NCBI GenBank assembly: GCA_017399065.1
Contig: JAFQEL010000044.1
Coordinates: forward strand, 1 to 35,712
DNA: 35,712 nucleotides
DNA from: Clostridia bacterium
GTDB lineage: Bacteria > Bacillota > Clostridia > Oscillospirales > Acutalibacteraceae
Reading direction: 5' to 3'
Below are positions 8,150 to 16,333 of this stretch, one piece after another. The notes below the pieces were generated by a model. The model saw only the letters and a list, made by a program, of their open reading frames with translations, made no database searches and was not told where the DNA came from. Made by a program: the position numbers and the translations under genes. How positions within the stretch are numbered: position 1 is the stretch's first letter; each line of letters starts with the position of its first letter.

Positions 8150-9460
8150 TTATGAGATTTTGCTGAGTTTATTTACGAGGGAGTTATTGCGGGTAGCGGA
8201 GATATTATTGAGGAATATTACATCGTCAACATTGTTGGCTTCGACAAACTCGGAGATGCTGCCGTCCCAATAGCGGTAGTCGATAACGTGTATCTCGCCG
8301 TAGTTTTCGGTAAGGAAAGGTACCATTGCATTTCCGAAGGATTCTTTGATAACTACACAGGATGAGCCGTCGGTTATAGCAGGGTTGACGATATGGGCAT
8401 AGGAATTATCGCCGCCGATGAAAGCGTTATACTTTGAACCTCTGCTCCATTCGGAGACGTCTGCAATGACTTCCCACTTGACCTCATTACCCTTACGGTC
8501 GGTGTAGGTGAGGCTTACGTCGCCCTTGGGTGCATAGGCATAGAGGACGTCGGGGTTTTTCTCGAGCGCGGGATTTTTATCGGAATCGTTATAAAAAGCA
8601 CCGACGAAATTGTCAAACTTTTTCTCTTCAAAATCGGTAAGTGCGGCTGTTCTGATTCCTGCTGCTTTTGTATACTCGCAATATGCGTAGTATGCACCGA
8701 GTGCAGTCCAGTGATGGTCGGTACGGAAGTACACATATTCATCTCTGTGGGCTCGGATAGCATCGAAGGTTTTTACCTTATAAGCATTCGGAGAGATAAC
8801 GGAATAGATATAATCTATAGCTTTTTTCTGGTCGCTTGTATTGATATCCTTACGCACCGAATCCTCAAGAGTTATATCGGTGCTCGTAGGCACGACGATA
8901 TCGAAAACCCTTGCCTTGCCGTTGAGCTTATCGGCTGTACGGCTTATTGCCGAGGCGTATTTATCGGCAGTAGTACGAACGAAGCTGTAGTATTCGTATG
9001 CAGAGTCATCGACGATAAGCACGGTATTGAGCTTCTGCACAAGGCTGTCGTCAACAGGCTCTTCCTCGGGAATCGTGGTATCAGGCTCGTCGTACGGCAG
9101 GGTGGAGGGCGGCGTGTTTTCGTCAACGGGCGGAATGTCGTCGGAGACGTTGTCGGAAAAGCCGCTGATGCTGTCGCCTATACCGTAGAAGGATTTGATT
9201 TTTGCATTGGCGTTGATAAACATTTCTCGCCACGGGAATGTATCGGCGTACCACGTACTGATACCGTTGAAATAACTGCCGTCGGCAAGTGAAGCAAAGC
9301 TGAACTCCGGGAATTTGGTGAGCTCACGCTTTTCAGCTTCGGAATAGGTAGGTCTGAGCGGCAGGTAGAGTGCGACAGCCGCGCCTGCAAAAAGCAGGAC
9401 AAAAAAGCTGATTATGACAGCTTTGGCGCCTTTGGATTTTTTGTTTTTTGTTTCTTTCAT
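8150..9460 (-). CDS. DHHW-family protein (AlgJ/AlgX-like, MBOAT partner)
   Basis: A 436-residue protein with an N-terminal membrane anchor (about 13-33) and an extracytoplasmic domain. The family signature TDHHWTALGAYYAY is at residues 247-260 (D248, H249, H250, W251). A Pro/Glu/Asp-rich linker (about 107-138) separates the membrane-proximal part from the catalytic-like part. DHHW proteins belong to the SGNH-hydrolase-like AlgJ/AlgX group and are encoded next to MBOAT O-acyltransferases, with which they transfer acetyl groups to exopolysaccharide or wall polymers outside the membrane. The MBOAT gene is directly upstream with 19 bp between them, so the two are co-transcribed. The acceptor polymer cannot be told from sequence. 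No terminator is seen downstream. Confidence 0.88.
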   Translation of the reverse strand: MKETKNKKSKGAKAVIISFFVLLFAGAAVALYLPLRPTYSEAEKRELTKFPEFSFASLADGSYFNGISTWYADTFPWREMFINANAKIKSFYGIGDSISGFSDNVSDDIPPVDENTPPSTLPYDEPDTTIPEEEPVDDSLVQKLNTVLIVDDSAYEYYSFVRTTADKYASAISRTADKLNGKARVFDIVVPTSTDITLEDSVRKDINTSDQKKAIDYIYSVISPNAYKVKTFDAIRAHRDEYVYFRTDHHWTALGAYYAYCEYTKAAGIRTAALTDFEEKKFDNFVGAFYNDSDKNPALEKNPDVLYAYAPKGDVSLTYTDRKGNEVKWEVIADVSEWSRGSKYNAFIGGDNSYAHIVNPAITDGSSCVVIKESFGNAMVPFLTENYGEIHVIDYRYWDGSISEFVEANNVDDVIFLNNISATRNNSLVNKLSKIS

Positions 9461-9479
9461 AATTACTCAGTTCTTCCTG

Positions 9480-10949
9480 TCAGAATTGGAAATAAAGGAA
9501 CGGATTATAACTGTTGCCTACGAGAGTTGCGGTTGAAAGCAGAAGCATTGCACAAGGGTAGGCAGCTCGGCATACTGTGCTGAATTCTGCGGCAGTGCCG
9601 CCTTTATCAGCGAAGCTTTTAAGCAAGCCTTTGATGAATTTTGCGACAGGTATGCAAGCGATAATTGCAGCGATAAGAAGGAAAACGTTGCTCTTGAACA
9701 TTATATCCGCTTCGTAACTCGTAAATGCATTTGAATTGCCGCAGAACATACCCTTGAGTACGGTGAACATAAGCGGCATACTCTCAAACTTGAAGAGCAC
9801 CCAGCCGAAGTAGACGATTACAAGTGTATAGAGGTGGGAGAATACGGACGGCAATTTGTTGAGAAGCTTGCCGAGAAAGACTTTTTCCATAGCAATAAAG
9901 ATGAAGTAGTAGAGACCCCAGAGCACGAAATTCCAGCTTGCACCGTGCCAGAAGCCTGTAAGAAGCCAGGTTATAAGCAGATTGATTATTGTACGCAGGC
10001 CGCCCTTACGGTTGCCGCCCAGGGGGATATATACATAGTCACGGAAGAAGGAGCCGAGAGAGATATGCCATCTTCTCCAGAATTCGCTGATTGAGCGAGA
10101 GCAGTAGGGATAATCGAAATTCTCTTTATAATGAAAGCCCGTCATACGTCCCATACCGATTGCCATATCGGAGTAGGCGGAGAAGTCGAGGTATATCTGC
10201 AAAGTATAGAAAAGCATACCAAGCCATAGTGCAGATGCGGGACGTGAGGAGAGCGCCTGAATATTCTGAATGAGAAGAGACGGGTCGGTTGCCGACGAAT
10301 CGCTGAGCAGAAGCATATCTGCCATTGCACCGCAACTGTTGGCGAGAAGTGATTTCTTTGCAAGGCCTGCGGCAAAGCGGATTATACCCTCTGCCATATC
10401 GGATGCATTTACACTGCGACATGAGATTTCACGAGCAATATCCTTATATCTGACGATAGGACCTGCGACACACTGATGAAAAAGGCTTGCATAAAGCAGT
10501 ACGTTGAAAAAATTGCGTTCGGGCTCGACGTCGCCTCTGTATACATCGACAACGTAGGTGAGGAGCTGGAATGTATAGAAAGAAATGCCGATAGGCAGAA
10601 TTATCTGAGTTATGACTGACGGATAACCCGTGACAGCCTGAAGGTTTTCCTGAAAGAAAGTGCCGTATTTGAACACACCGAGCAGACCGAGGTCCACAAC
10701 ACAGGCGGCGACGACGGCAAGCTTGGAGGTAAGACCGCCTCTGTGCCTGCCTGCAACAAGCGACAGCAACCAGTCTGCAAGACTCATCGCAACAAGCAGC
10801 AGCACGTATTTAGGCTCGCCCCACGCGTAAAACACGAGAGAAAATACGAGCATAACAGCGTTTCTTACCGGTATGCTCTTTGTACAGTAATAAAGACAAA
10901 GGTTGAGCGGTAAGAAAAAGAACACGAAAAACAAACTTGAAAAAACCAT
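9480..10949 (-). CDS. MBOAT-family O-acyltransferase (AlgI/DltB/PatA type)
   Basis: A 489-residue multi-pass membrane protein with about ten hydrophobic segments. The family landmarks are present: SISEFWRRWHISLGSFFRDY (H295) and TGFWHGASWNF with the invariant histidine H335. MBOAT proteins move acyl groups from a cytoplasmic donor through the membrane to an outside acceptor. With the DHHW protein downstream, the pair is the usual two-gene O-acetylation cassette for a surface polysaccharide or teichoic acid; no dltA or dltC is nearby, so D-alanylation is unlikely. The start follows GGAGTAAAAGAGAAGAA, a moderate ribosome site. Its probable promoter overlaps the terminator of the gene upstream. 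Confidence 0.92.
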   Translation of the reverse strand: MVFSSLFFVFFFLPLNLCLYYCTKSIPVRNAVMLVFSLVFYAWGEPKYVLLLVAMSLADWLLSLVAGRHRGGLTSKLAVVAACVVDLGLLGVFKYGTFFQENLQAVTGYPSVITQIILPIGISFYTFQLLTYVVDVYRGDVEPERNFFNVLLYASLFHQCVAGPIVRYKDIAREISCRSVNASDMAEGIIRFAAGLAKKSLLANSCGAMADMLLLSDSSATDPSLLIQNIQALSSRPASALWLGMLFYTLQIYLDFSAYSDMAIGMGRMTGFHYKENFDYPYCSRSISEFWRRWHISLGSFFRDYVYIPLGGNRKGGLRTIINLLITWLLTGFWHGASWNFVLWGLYYFIFIAMEKVFLGKLLNKLPSVFSHLYTLVIVYFGWVLFKFESMPLMFTVLKGMFCGNSNAFTSYEADIMFKSNVFLLIAAIIACIPVAKFIKGLLKSFADKGGTAAEFSTVCRAAYPCAMLLLSTATLVGNSYNPFLYFQF

Positions 10950-10989
10950 TTCTTCTCTTTTACTCCAATAGTGAAAAATAACAGTTTAC

Positions 10990-11018
10990 ATAATAATACA
11001 AAAAAGGGCAAAGTTCAA
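10990..11018 (-). promoter_or_regulatory. promoter of the MBOAT-DHHW pair
   Basis: On the minus strand TTGAAC and TATTAT are spaced by 17 bases, 40 bases before the MBOAT start. The -35 box lies inside the 3' arm of the upstream gene's terminator hairpin. Confidence 0.5.
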
Positions 11019-11071
11019 GCAAAATAACAAAGCTGTAACCAACCTGTCATTATTTTGTAAACTCTGCCCTT
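11001..11071 (-). terminator. terminator of the secreted hydrolase gene
   Basis: On the minus strand AAGGGCAGAGTTTACAAAAT pairs imperfectly with a complementary arm ending CTTTGCCCTT, followed by TTTTTT. It starts about 25 bp after the hydrolase stop codon. Confidence 0.65.
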
Positions 11072-11096
11072 ATATTAGATTATGTAAATATTTACA

Positions 11097-12533
11097 TTAC
11101 TGCTGGGGTACCAGCTTCTGCTCGGGAATATTGTTCTGAAGGAACTGAGGATAATCGGGATTTGAGTGTACGTTGAGTATCTCGGGATTATTGTCATTCT
11201 CGAAGAACCACTTGTAAAGCTCAGCGTGGCCGTCGTGAGTTGTACAGTGCACCATATCTTTTGCAAACCATGTGTTTTCGGGGAGAGCACAAGTTGATGC
11301 GTCGATATGATTGTCGGGTGACATATGGTTGTGACCGTCGTTTACTTTCTGTGTGTAGCTTTCGCCGAGAGATTCACCGAGGGGAGCAACTGTTGCACCG
11401 ACTGAAGAATACTTGAGGTCAACGGTACCGTCGGAATCGTTATGCCATGTGGGAACGAGAGGAGTACGCTGTACGTCCCATGCTGCAAGAATCATAACAG
11501 GAACACCGCTCTCGAGTACACCGTTGAGGATTTCGTCTGCCTTGCACTGAACGTTGTAGTGATAGTAGTCGATTCTTGCCTCAAGCTCAGCGTTGGGATT
11601 GTCACCGAGCATATATGTTTTAGCGTCTTTGTAATATTCATCCGGTACGAAAGACCAGATACCGCAGTTTGCTTTGAAAACGGGAATGAGAAGCTCATCG
11701 AAAACTCTGCCTGCGCAGTTGTCTACAACTCGGTTGACAACGTCGATAAGTGAGCCAAGAATACCGCTGAACTTGAGCACGTTGATGATGACCATAAGGA
11801 AGTTGGCAAGACCTTCATCCATTATAAGCGGAAGTGCTGTTGCACCGTAGCGGTAGAGTGACTCCTGATTGATCTCAAGTCTGCCGCAGAAAAGGTCGCC
11901 TGCAACCGCAGTGCCGGAGATGGGACAATTCTGGAAGATAACAGACTTTATCTTTTCACAGCCGAACTGCTCAAAGTAAGCCATTGTCATAACGCCGCCC
12001 ATTGAAGAAGCACGGAGTCTGACCTTGTCGTGACCTGTAAGCTCACGGATATGATCGATATACTTATCAAGATCCTTGGCAACTACGAGCGGATCGGCAC
12101 GGAAATCGTAACCAAAATAAAAGTTATGATCGAGGTTGTGGGTCGGGTCGGTCGGAAGCTCTTCTTTGGTTGTGATATCTGCTGTGGAATCGCCGTTTTC
12201 AGCGTTGGCAAGAGGACCGAAAACATCGTTTACAGCAGGGATAAGAGCATCTGCAAAAGCGTCGTAATCCTTGTTTACGATAAGGGAAACGAGGGGAAGG
12301 AGAAGCTTTGCAACGAGCTTGACGTATGTAACTGCTTCGGGTCTGAAGATGACCTTTTCATCCTCTGTGCCGGCGTTCTGGTAGAGCGTTGCACTGCCGA
12401 GAGCGGCAACGTAGATTATAGGCTCCTCGCCGCACTGACAGTTTTCTGATGCGGCCGCAGTATGCAGGACGACAGAAAAGCTGAGTACAAGCACAAGGAG
12501 AAGGCTGATTGACGTTTTTATGAATCTTTTCAT
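11097..12533 (-). CDS. secreted alpha/beta hydrolase (lipase-like)
   Basis: A 478-residue protein with a signal peptide (about 1-28, cleavage probably after HTAAA). After it comes NCQCGEEPIIYVAALGSA, where a strand leads into an oxyanion-hole-like loop. The nucleophile elbow is RASSMGG (S177; an A-S-S-M-G form of GxSxG), preceded by a helix ending GHDKVRL. Candidate acid and histidine residues are in the C-terminal third (WDVQRTP, DGHNHMSPDNH, DGHAELYKWFF). The length and long insertions resemble PGAP1- or lipase-type hydrolases that act on esters outside the cell. It is monocistronic with its own promoter and terminator. The substrate is unknown. Confidence 0.8.
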   Translation of the reverse strand: MKRFIKTSISLLLVLVLSFSVVLHTAAASENCQCGEEPIIYVAALGSATLYQNAGTEDEKVIFRPEAVTYVKLVAKLLLPLVSLIVNKDYDAFADALIPAVNDVFGPLANAENGDSTADITTKEELPTDPTHNLDHNFYFGYDFRADPLVVAKDLDKYIDHIRELTGHDKVRLRASSMGGVMTMAYFEQFGCEKIKSVIFQNCPISGTAVAGDLFCGRLEINQESLYRYGATALPLIMDEGLANFLMVIINVLKFSGILGSLIDVVNRVVDNCAGRVFDELLIPVFKANCGIWSFVPDEYYKDAKTYMLGDNPNAELEARIDYYHYNVQCKADEILNGVLESGVPVMILAAWDVQRTPLVPTWHNDSDGTVDLKYSSVGATVAPLGESLGESYTQKVNDGHNHMSPDNHIDASTCALPENTWFAKDMVHCTTHDGHAELYKWFFENDNNPEILNVHSNPDYPQFLQNNIPEQKLVPQQ

Positions 12534-12567
12534 AATGTATCTCTCCTATCAAGATTTTGTGTGGTAT

Positions 12568-12596
12568 ATTGTATCACATAAGAGTTTTAAATTCAA
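12568..12596 (-). promoter_or_regulatory. promoter of the secreted hydrolase gene
   Basis: On the minus strand TTGAAT and TACAAT are spaced by 17 bases, 34 bases before the start codon, with TAGGAGAGATAC as ribosome site. Confidence 0.65.
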
Positions 12597-12655
12597 TAAA
12601 ACTTATACTGTTTTATTGAAAAAACATTTTCTTTTGTGTTTTGCAAAATTTTCTC

Positions 12656-12684
12656 TTGTAATATCGTAAGTTTTATAGTAGAAT
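12656..12684 (+). promoter_or_regulatory. promoter of the membrane protein gene at 12720
   Basis: TTGTAA and TAGAAT are spaced by 17 bases, 35 bases before the ATG at 12720. The intergenic region is divergent, with a promoter on each side. Confidence 0.5.
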
Positions 12685-12719
12685 GTATGATATCTATCCT
12701 AAACAAAGGAGTTGTCACA

Positions 12720-14468
12720 ATGGATCCCATTAAAGTAGACTTTTCAGGCGGCGGCTCAAAAAAGGGCAAGTCAGTTGTTATTCCGCCCAATAAAGCAGGT
12801 CTGAAAATTGCAATCAACCTCGTAGTTACAGCGATAGTTGCTGCTGTTGCTTACTACTTCTATCTCCCTGCCTTCAACTTCAAGGCTATTGAGATGTACA
12901 TCTACTTCGGTATTATTATTGCCGCATACTGCGTAACGGCTTTTGTTACATCCGGTGCAGTTATGTCACCCGAATACTCACCCTATGCACGCAAACGTAC
13001 AAGAATACCGCTTATAATAGGTCTTGTGCTCGCCGTTACGGTAGGTATAGGCTTTATTGTATCGAGCGTGTTCTTCCGTGCAAACGATTACCACGAGATT
13101 ATTACACCTGAAACAATAGATTTCAGCGAGGATATCAAAGAGGCTGACTTTGCAAGCGTGCCCCTGCTCGATAAGGATTCGGCAGAGACACTTGCAACAA
13201 AGGCTCTTTCCGACCTTTTTGATGAAAACCTTGTTTCACAGTTTAACGTAAACTCCTGCGAAACACAGATAAACCTCAAGAACAGACCCGTACGTGTTGC
13301 AACGCTCAAGTACAACGATATTATCAAATGGTTCACAAACCGCAAGGGCGGTCTTCCCGGCTACCTTGTTATTGATATGACAACACAGAAGGTTGACTAT
13401 ATAAAGGTAGACGGCGGTATCAAGTACTCTGATGCTGACCACTTCAACCAGCTTCTCAAGCGTCACCTCCGCTTTGAGTACCCCACAAAGCTTCTCGGTG
13501 ACTCTGTATTTGAGGTAGACGAAAACGGTAACGCATACTGGGTATGCCCCATCTATGATAACACTATCGGTCTCTTCGGCGGCCGTGACGTTATCGGCGC
13601 AATTCTCGTCAACCCCACAACAGGTGAATGCGTTGACTACACAATTGATGAAATCAGAAGCGACGAAGCTCTCAACTGGCTTGACCGTGTATACGACCCT
13701 GACCTTCTTGTTGAGCAGTACGATTACTACGGTAAGTACGTAAACGGCTTCTGGAACTCTATTCTCGGTCAGAAGGACGTTGTTGTTACAACAGACGGCT
13801 ATAACTATATAGCTCTCAACGATGACGTTTATATGTACACAGGCGTTACGTCTATAACAACAGGCGATAATTCAATTACAGGCTTCACGCTTATCAACCA
13901 GCGTACAAAGGAAGCTAAGTTCTACCGTGTCAGCGGTGCAACAGAGAACGCTGCTCAGGAGGCTGCACAGGGTAAAGTACAGCAGTACAGCTATACTGCA
14001 ACGTTCCCGCTGCTTCTCAATATCGGTAATGAGCCGACTTACTTCATGGCTCTTAAAGATAAGAGCAACATTGTTCAGCAGTACGCTCTTGTTAATGTAA
14101 ACCAGTTTACTACAATCGTTGCTACCGGTACGTCAATTCAGAGCTGCCTTGAGAGCTACATCAAGCTCCTTGCAGACAACGATATAAAGACCGATATCGA
14201 CGTTGAATCCGTTGTTGACCAGAATCAGCCTGAAGGCAATAAGCCCGAAGCTGTAACGGTTACAGGTAAGATTACCGAAATACGTACAGCTGTTATCAAC
14301 GGCGACAGCTGCTACTATCTCAAGCTTGACAGCTCAGCGGCATACTTTGCAGTTTACGCTTCGGATTTTGAGAACGTAGTTATTGCAAATAGCGGCGACA
14401 CTGTTGAAATTACACACAAAGAGAGCACGGACGCTATAATCAAGGCTGACAGCTTTACTTTGAAATAA
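12720..14468 (+). CDS. large membrane protein with extracytoplasmic domains, unknown function
   Basis: A 582-residue protein. The ATG at 12720 is chosen because AAAGGAGTTGTCACA precedes it; the longer frame from 12636 covers the promoter. Three hydrophobic helices lie near the N-terminus (about 30-50, 58-78 and 96-116), preceded by a Gly/Ser/Lys-rich tail. The remaining 450 residues would be outside the membrane, beginning at RANDYHEIITPE. They include segments resembling PepSY-type folds (VDYIKVDGGIKYSDADHF, NPTTGECVDYTIDEI) and an OB-like final domain (VTVTGKITEIRTAVINGDS). It may be a domain of unknown function common in Clostridia. No catalytic motif was found. A strong terminator follows. 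Confidence 0.7.
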   Translation: MDPIKVDFSGGGSKKGKSVVIPPNKAGLKIAINLVVTAIVAAVAYYFYLPAFNFKAIEMYIYFGIIIAAYCVTAFVTSGAVMSPEYSPYARKRTRIPLIIGLVLAVTVGIGFIVSSVFFRANDYHEIITPETIDFSEDIKEADFASVPLLDKDSAETLATKALSDLFDENLVSQFNVNSCETQINLKNRPVRVATLKYNDIIKWFTNRKGGLPGYLVIDMTTQKVDYIKVDGGIKYSDADHFNQLLKRHLRFEYPTKLLGDSVFEVDENGNAYWVCPIYDNTIGLFGGRDVIGAILVNPTTGECVDYTIDEIRSDEALNWLDRVYDPDLLVEQYDYYGKYVNGFWNSILGQKDVVVTTDGYNYIALNDDVYMYTGVTSITTGDNSITGFTLINQRTKEAKFYRVSGATENAAQEAAQGKVQQYSYTATFPLLLNIGNEPTYFMALKDKSNIVQQYALVNVNQFTTIVATGTSIQSCLESYIKLLADNDIKTDIDVESVVDQNQPEGNKPEAVTVTGKITEIRTAVINGDSCYYLKLDSSAAYFAVYASDFENVVIANSGDTVEITHKESTDAIIKADSFTLK

Positions 14469-14479
14469 TAATTGACAAG

Positions 14480-14512
14480 ATAAGCCGCATCCTGACCGAT
14501 GCGGCTTATTGT
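14480..14512 (+). terminator. rho-independent terminator
   Basis: A perfect 12-bp stem (ATAAGCCGCATC with GATGCGGCTTAT) with a six-base loop, 11 bp after the preceding stop codon. The T run is short. Confidence 0.8.
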
Positions 14513-14543
14513 ATAATCTGAAAATCAAAAAATGGAGAGAATA

Positions 14544-15410
14544 ATGGAATTGATAGAAACGACTGAAAATTTACAAAGCGGTGTCGCGCAGGATGTATCA
14601 GCATTCAGCGAATGGCTTGCCGCTCTGCCTGAAAAAATCTATAACGCCATACCCGAAATAATTGCGGCTGTATGTATAATAGTAATCGGATTCTTTATAA
14701 GCAAGCTTGCAGGTAAGCTGCTGATAAAGATAATGCAGAAAAACAAAGTTGACGAATCAGTGCACCATTTCCTGAAAAGTATGCTTGTGGTATCAATGCG
14801 CATAGTGTTCGTGCTGTTTGCGCTTTCAGCACTCGGTTTTGATATCAGCTCGTTTGCAGCCGCACTCGGTGCGGCAGGCATTACGGCAGGTCTCGGTCTG
14901 CAGGGCCTGATATCGCAGTTTGCAAGCGGTATAGAAATAATGTTCAACAAGCCTTTCCGTGCAGGTGATTTTATTGAGCTTGAAAATATTTCGGGCAAGG
15001 TTGAAGAGATACACTTTATGAATACTACTCTGCTGACTATTGATAATAAGCGCATTGTCGTACCAAATTCGCATATTACTTCGAATAACCTTATTAACTA
15101 CACTGCACAGAAGCAACGCAGAATAGATTTTAATTTCAGTATAGGTTACAACGATGATATAGCTCTTGCTAAAGAGGTTATAAGAAAGGCTGTTGAGGCA
15201 AGCCCTCACGTGCTCAATGACCCGAAACCTGTAATTGCAGTAGGTGCACACGGTGAGAGCAGCATTACGATTGCTGCACTTGTATGGTGCAAGAGCGAAA
15301 ACTACTGGGCTGCTTTTTATGATATGCAGGAGCGTGTGAAGCTTGATTTTGATAAGGCGGGTATCAATATACCGTATAATCAGCTTGACGTGCATATTAC
15401 GCAGAACTGA
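14544..15410 (+). CDS. mscS: small-conductance mechanosensitive channel (MscS family)
   Basis: A 288-residue MscS protein. The ATG at 14544 is preferred because GGAGAG at 14534-14539 fits as its ribosome site; the ATG at 14532 would overlap that site. Three membrane helices are visible (about 37-58, 78-98 and 101-125). The third is the Gly/Ala-rich pore helix (FAAALGAAGITAGLGLQG), followed by the family signature FNKPFRAGDFIE and the beta-domain residues VVPNSHITSNNLINY. MscS channels open under membrane tension to release solutes during osmotic downshock. It lies 75 bp after the previous gene across a terminator, so it has its own promoter or depends on read-through. Length is normal for the family. 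Confidence 0.93.
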   Translation: MELIETTENLQSGVAQDVSAFSEWLAALPEKIYNAIPEIIAAVCIIVIGFFISKLAGKLLIKIMQKNKVDESVHHFLKSMLVVSMRIVFVLFALSALGFDISSFAAALGAAGITAGLGLQGLISQFASGIEIMFNKPFRAGDFIELENISGKVEEIHFMNTTLLTIDNKRIVVPNSHITSNNLINYTAQKQRRIDFNFSIGYNDDIALAKEVIRKAVEASPHVLNDPKPVIAVGAHGESSITIAALVWCKSENYWAAFYDMQERVKLDFDKAGINIPYNQLDVHITQN

Positions 15411-15442
15411 ATCTGATATATAAGTGAATATTTAAGCTTTAA

Positions 15443-15485
15443 GACAGCGGTGCTGAGGATTCTCGGTGCCGCTGTCGTTGTTTTG
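15443..15485 (+). terminator. terminator of mscS
   Basis: A 14-bp stem, GACAGCGGTGCTGA with TCGGTGCCGCTGTC (several G-U pairs), is followed by GTTGTTTT. It is also the first unit of the 76-bp tandem repeat. Confidence 0.75.
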
Positions 15486-15587
15486 TATATCGGTTTTATT
15501 GAGGTGTTAAAACGAAAAGACAGTGGCAGTTGATTTCTTCGGTGCTACGAACTTTCCCATGTATATCAATTTTATTGAGGTATTTAA

Positions 15588-15870
15588 TATGCGGCGTAAA
15601 GCCGCAGTTACTTTTGTCACTCGTTACAAAAGTAACCAAAAGAACTCTTGGGCTGTGTGCACTCCGCAACGGCTGACGGATTTTACTCCGTTCGTTTAAT
15701 CGGAACGCAAAGGTGCATTCCGATTACCGTTACGGCTATTTGGGTGAAGCTGACTTTGAGGCTTTATATACCGCCTACGGACACTCGCTCGGATGTGTGG
15801 GTGAGGTTTAACTCCGTCAGCCTGCTCCGTTCAAAATAACAGCATAGTTGTTTTTGAGCTTTTTTTGAGG
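15588..15870. repeat. palindromic repeat element inserted in the tandem array
   Basis: This stretch adds about 290 bp between units two and three of the 76-bp array. It holds a series of hairpins: GCGGC-GTAAA-GCCGC (15591-15605), GTTACTTTTGT with ACAAAAGTAAC (15607-15636), ACGGATTTTACTCCGT (15676-15691) and AATCGGAA with TTCCGATT (15698-15724). The GTTACTTTTGT...ACAAAAGTAACC core resembles intergenic repeats I recall from gut Clostridia. The flanks TTGAGGTATTTAAT and TTGAGGTATCCAAA look like a duplicated target sequence. The small open frames here are not convincing genes. Confidence 0.65.
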
Positions 15871-16183
15871 TATCCAAACGTTAAGACAGTGACACCGGGT
15901 TTTCTCGGTGCCGCTGTCTTTTTTGTGTGTATCGAGTGTATTGAGGTATTAAAATGAAAAGACAGTGGAATAAGCCTATCTCGGTGCCGCTGACTTTTTT
16001 TGTGTGTATCGAGTGTATTGAGGTATTAAAACGAAAAGACAGTGGAATAAGCCTATCTCGGTGTTGCTGACTCTTTTGTGTGTATCGAGTGTATTGAGGT
16101 ATTAAAACGAAAAGACAGTGGAATAAGCCTATCTCGGTGTTACCGACTTTTTTGTGTGTATCGAGTGTATTGAGGTATTAAAA

Positions 16184-16333
16184 ATGAACATTTATTTAAT
16201 ATTCAGCGAAAAATGCGAAAATTATCACCTGAACGCATTGAAAAAGCGGCTGTTTCAGCCTTTGAGTGAGGAGAGTAATCAAAACCGCCCCGATTACACG
16301 CCTCAATACAGATTAGGGAAGGTGAAAGAATAG
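16184..16333 (+). CDS. possible 49-residue ORF at the phage module left end
   Basis: An open frame from ATG 16184 to TAG 16331-16333, directly after the last 76-bp repeat unit. Its stop overlaps the putative ATA start of the terminase small subunit (ATAG). The peptide (MNIYLIFSEKCENYHLNALK...) matches nothing I know, and no clear ribosome site precedes it. A second short frame at 16210-16269 (MRKLSPERIEKAAVSAFE) looks more protein-like and may be the remnant of a phage regulator. Confidence 0.25.
   Translation: MNIYLIFSEKCENYHLNALKKRLFQPLSEESNQNRPDYTPQYRLGKVKE

Larger units (their letters stand above)
15441..16190 (+). repeat. 76-bp tandem repeat of terminator-like units
   Basis: Six units begin with the GACAG box at 15443, 15519, 15885, 15961, 16038 and 16114, so the period is 76-77 bp. 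Each unit has the order GACAGYGG, CTCGGTG, a CCGCTGTC-like arm, a T run, GTGTATCGAGTGTATTGAGG and TATTAAAACGA. The first unit is a strong hairpin terminator; the pairing decays in later units (CCGCTGAC, TTGCTGAC, TACCGACT). The units from 15961 on are nearly identical, so that part arose by recent duplication. No protein-coding signal was found. Confidence 0.9.

Noticed and set aside
8711-9292. 193-residue plus-strand open frame
   Set aside because: It lies antisense to the DHHW gene, has no ribosome site and its protein shows no family features.
14826-15395. 189-residue minus-strand open frame
   Set aside because: Antisense to mscS, with a Cys/Tyr/Ile-rich composition typical of shadow frames.
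15648-15839. 63-residue open frame
   Set aside because: It falls within the palindromic repeat element between hairpin arms and has no ribosome site.
15885-16190. CRISPR array
   Set aside because: The 76-bp units are repeated over their whole length with no unique spacers and contain terminator hairpins.
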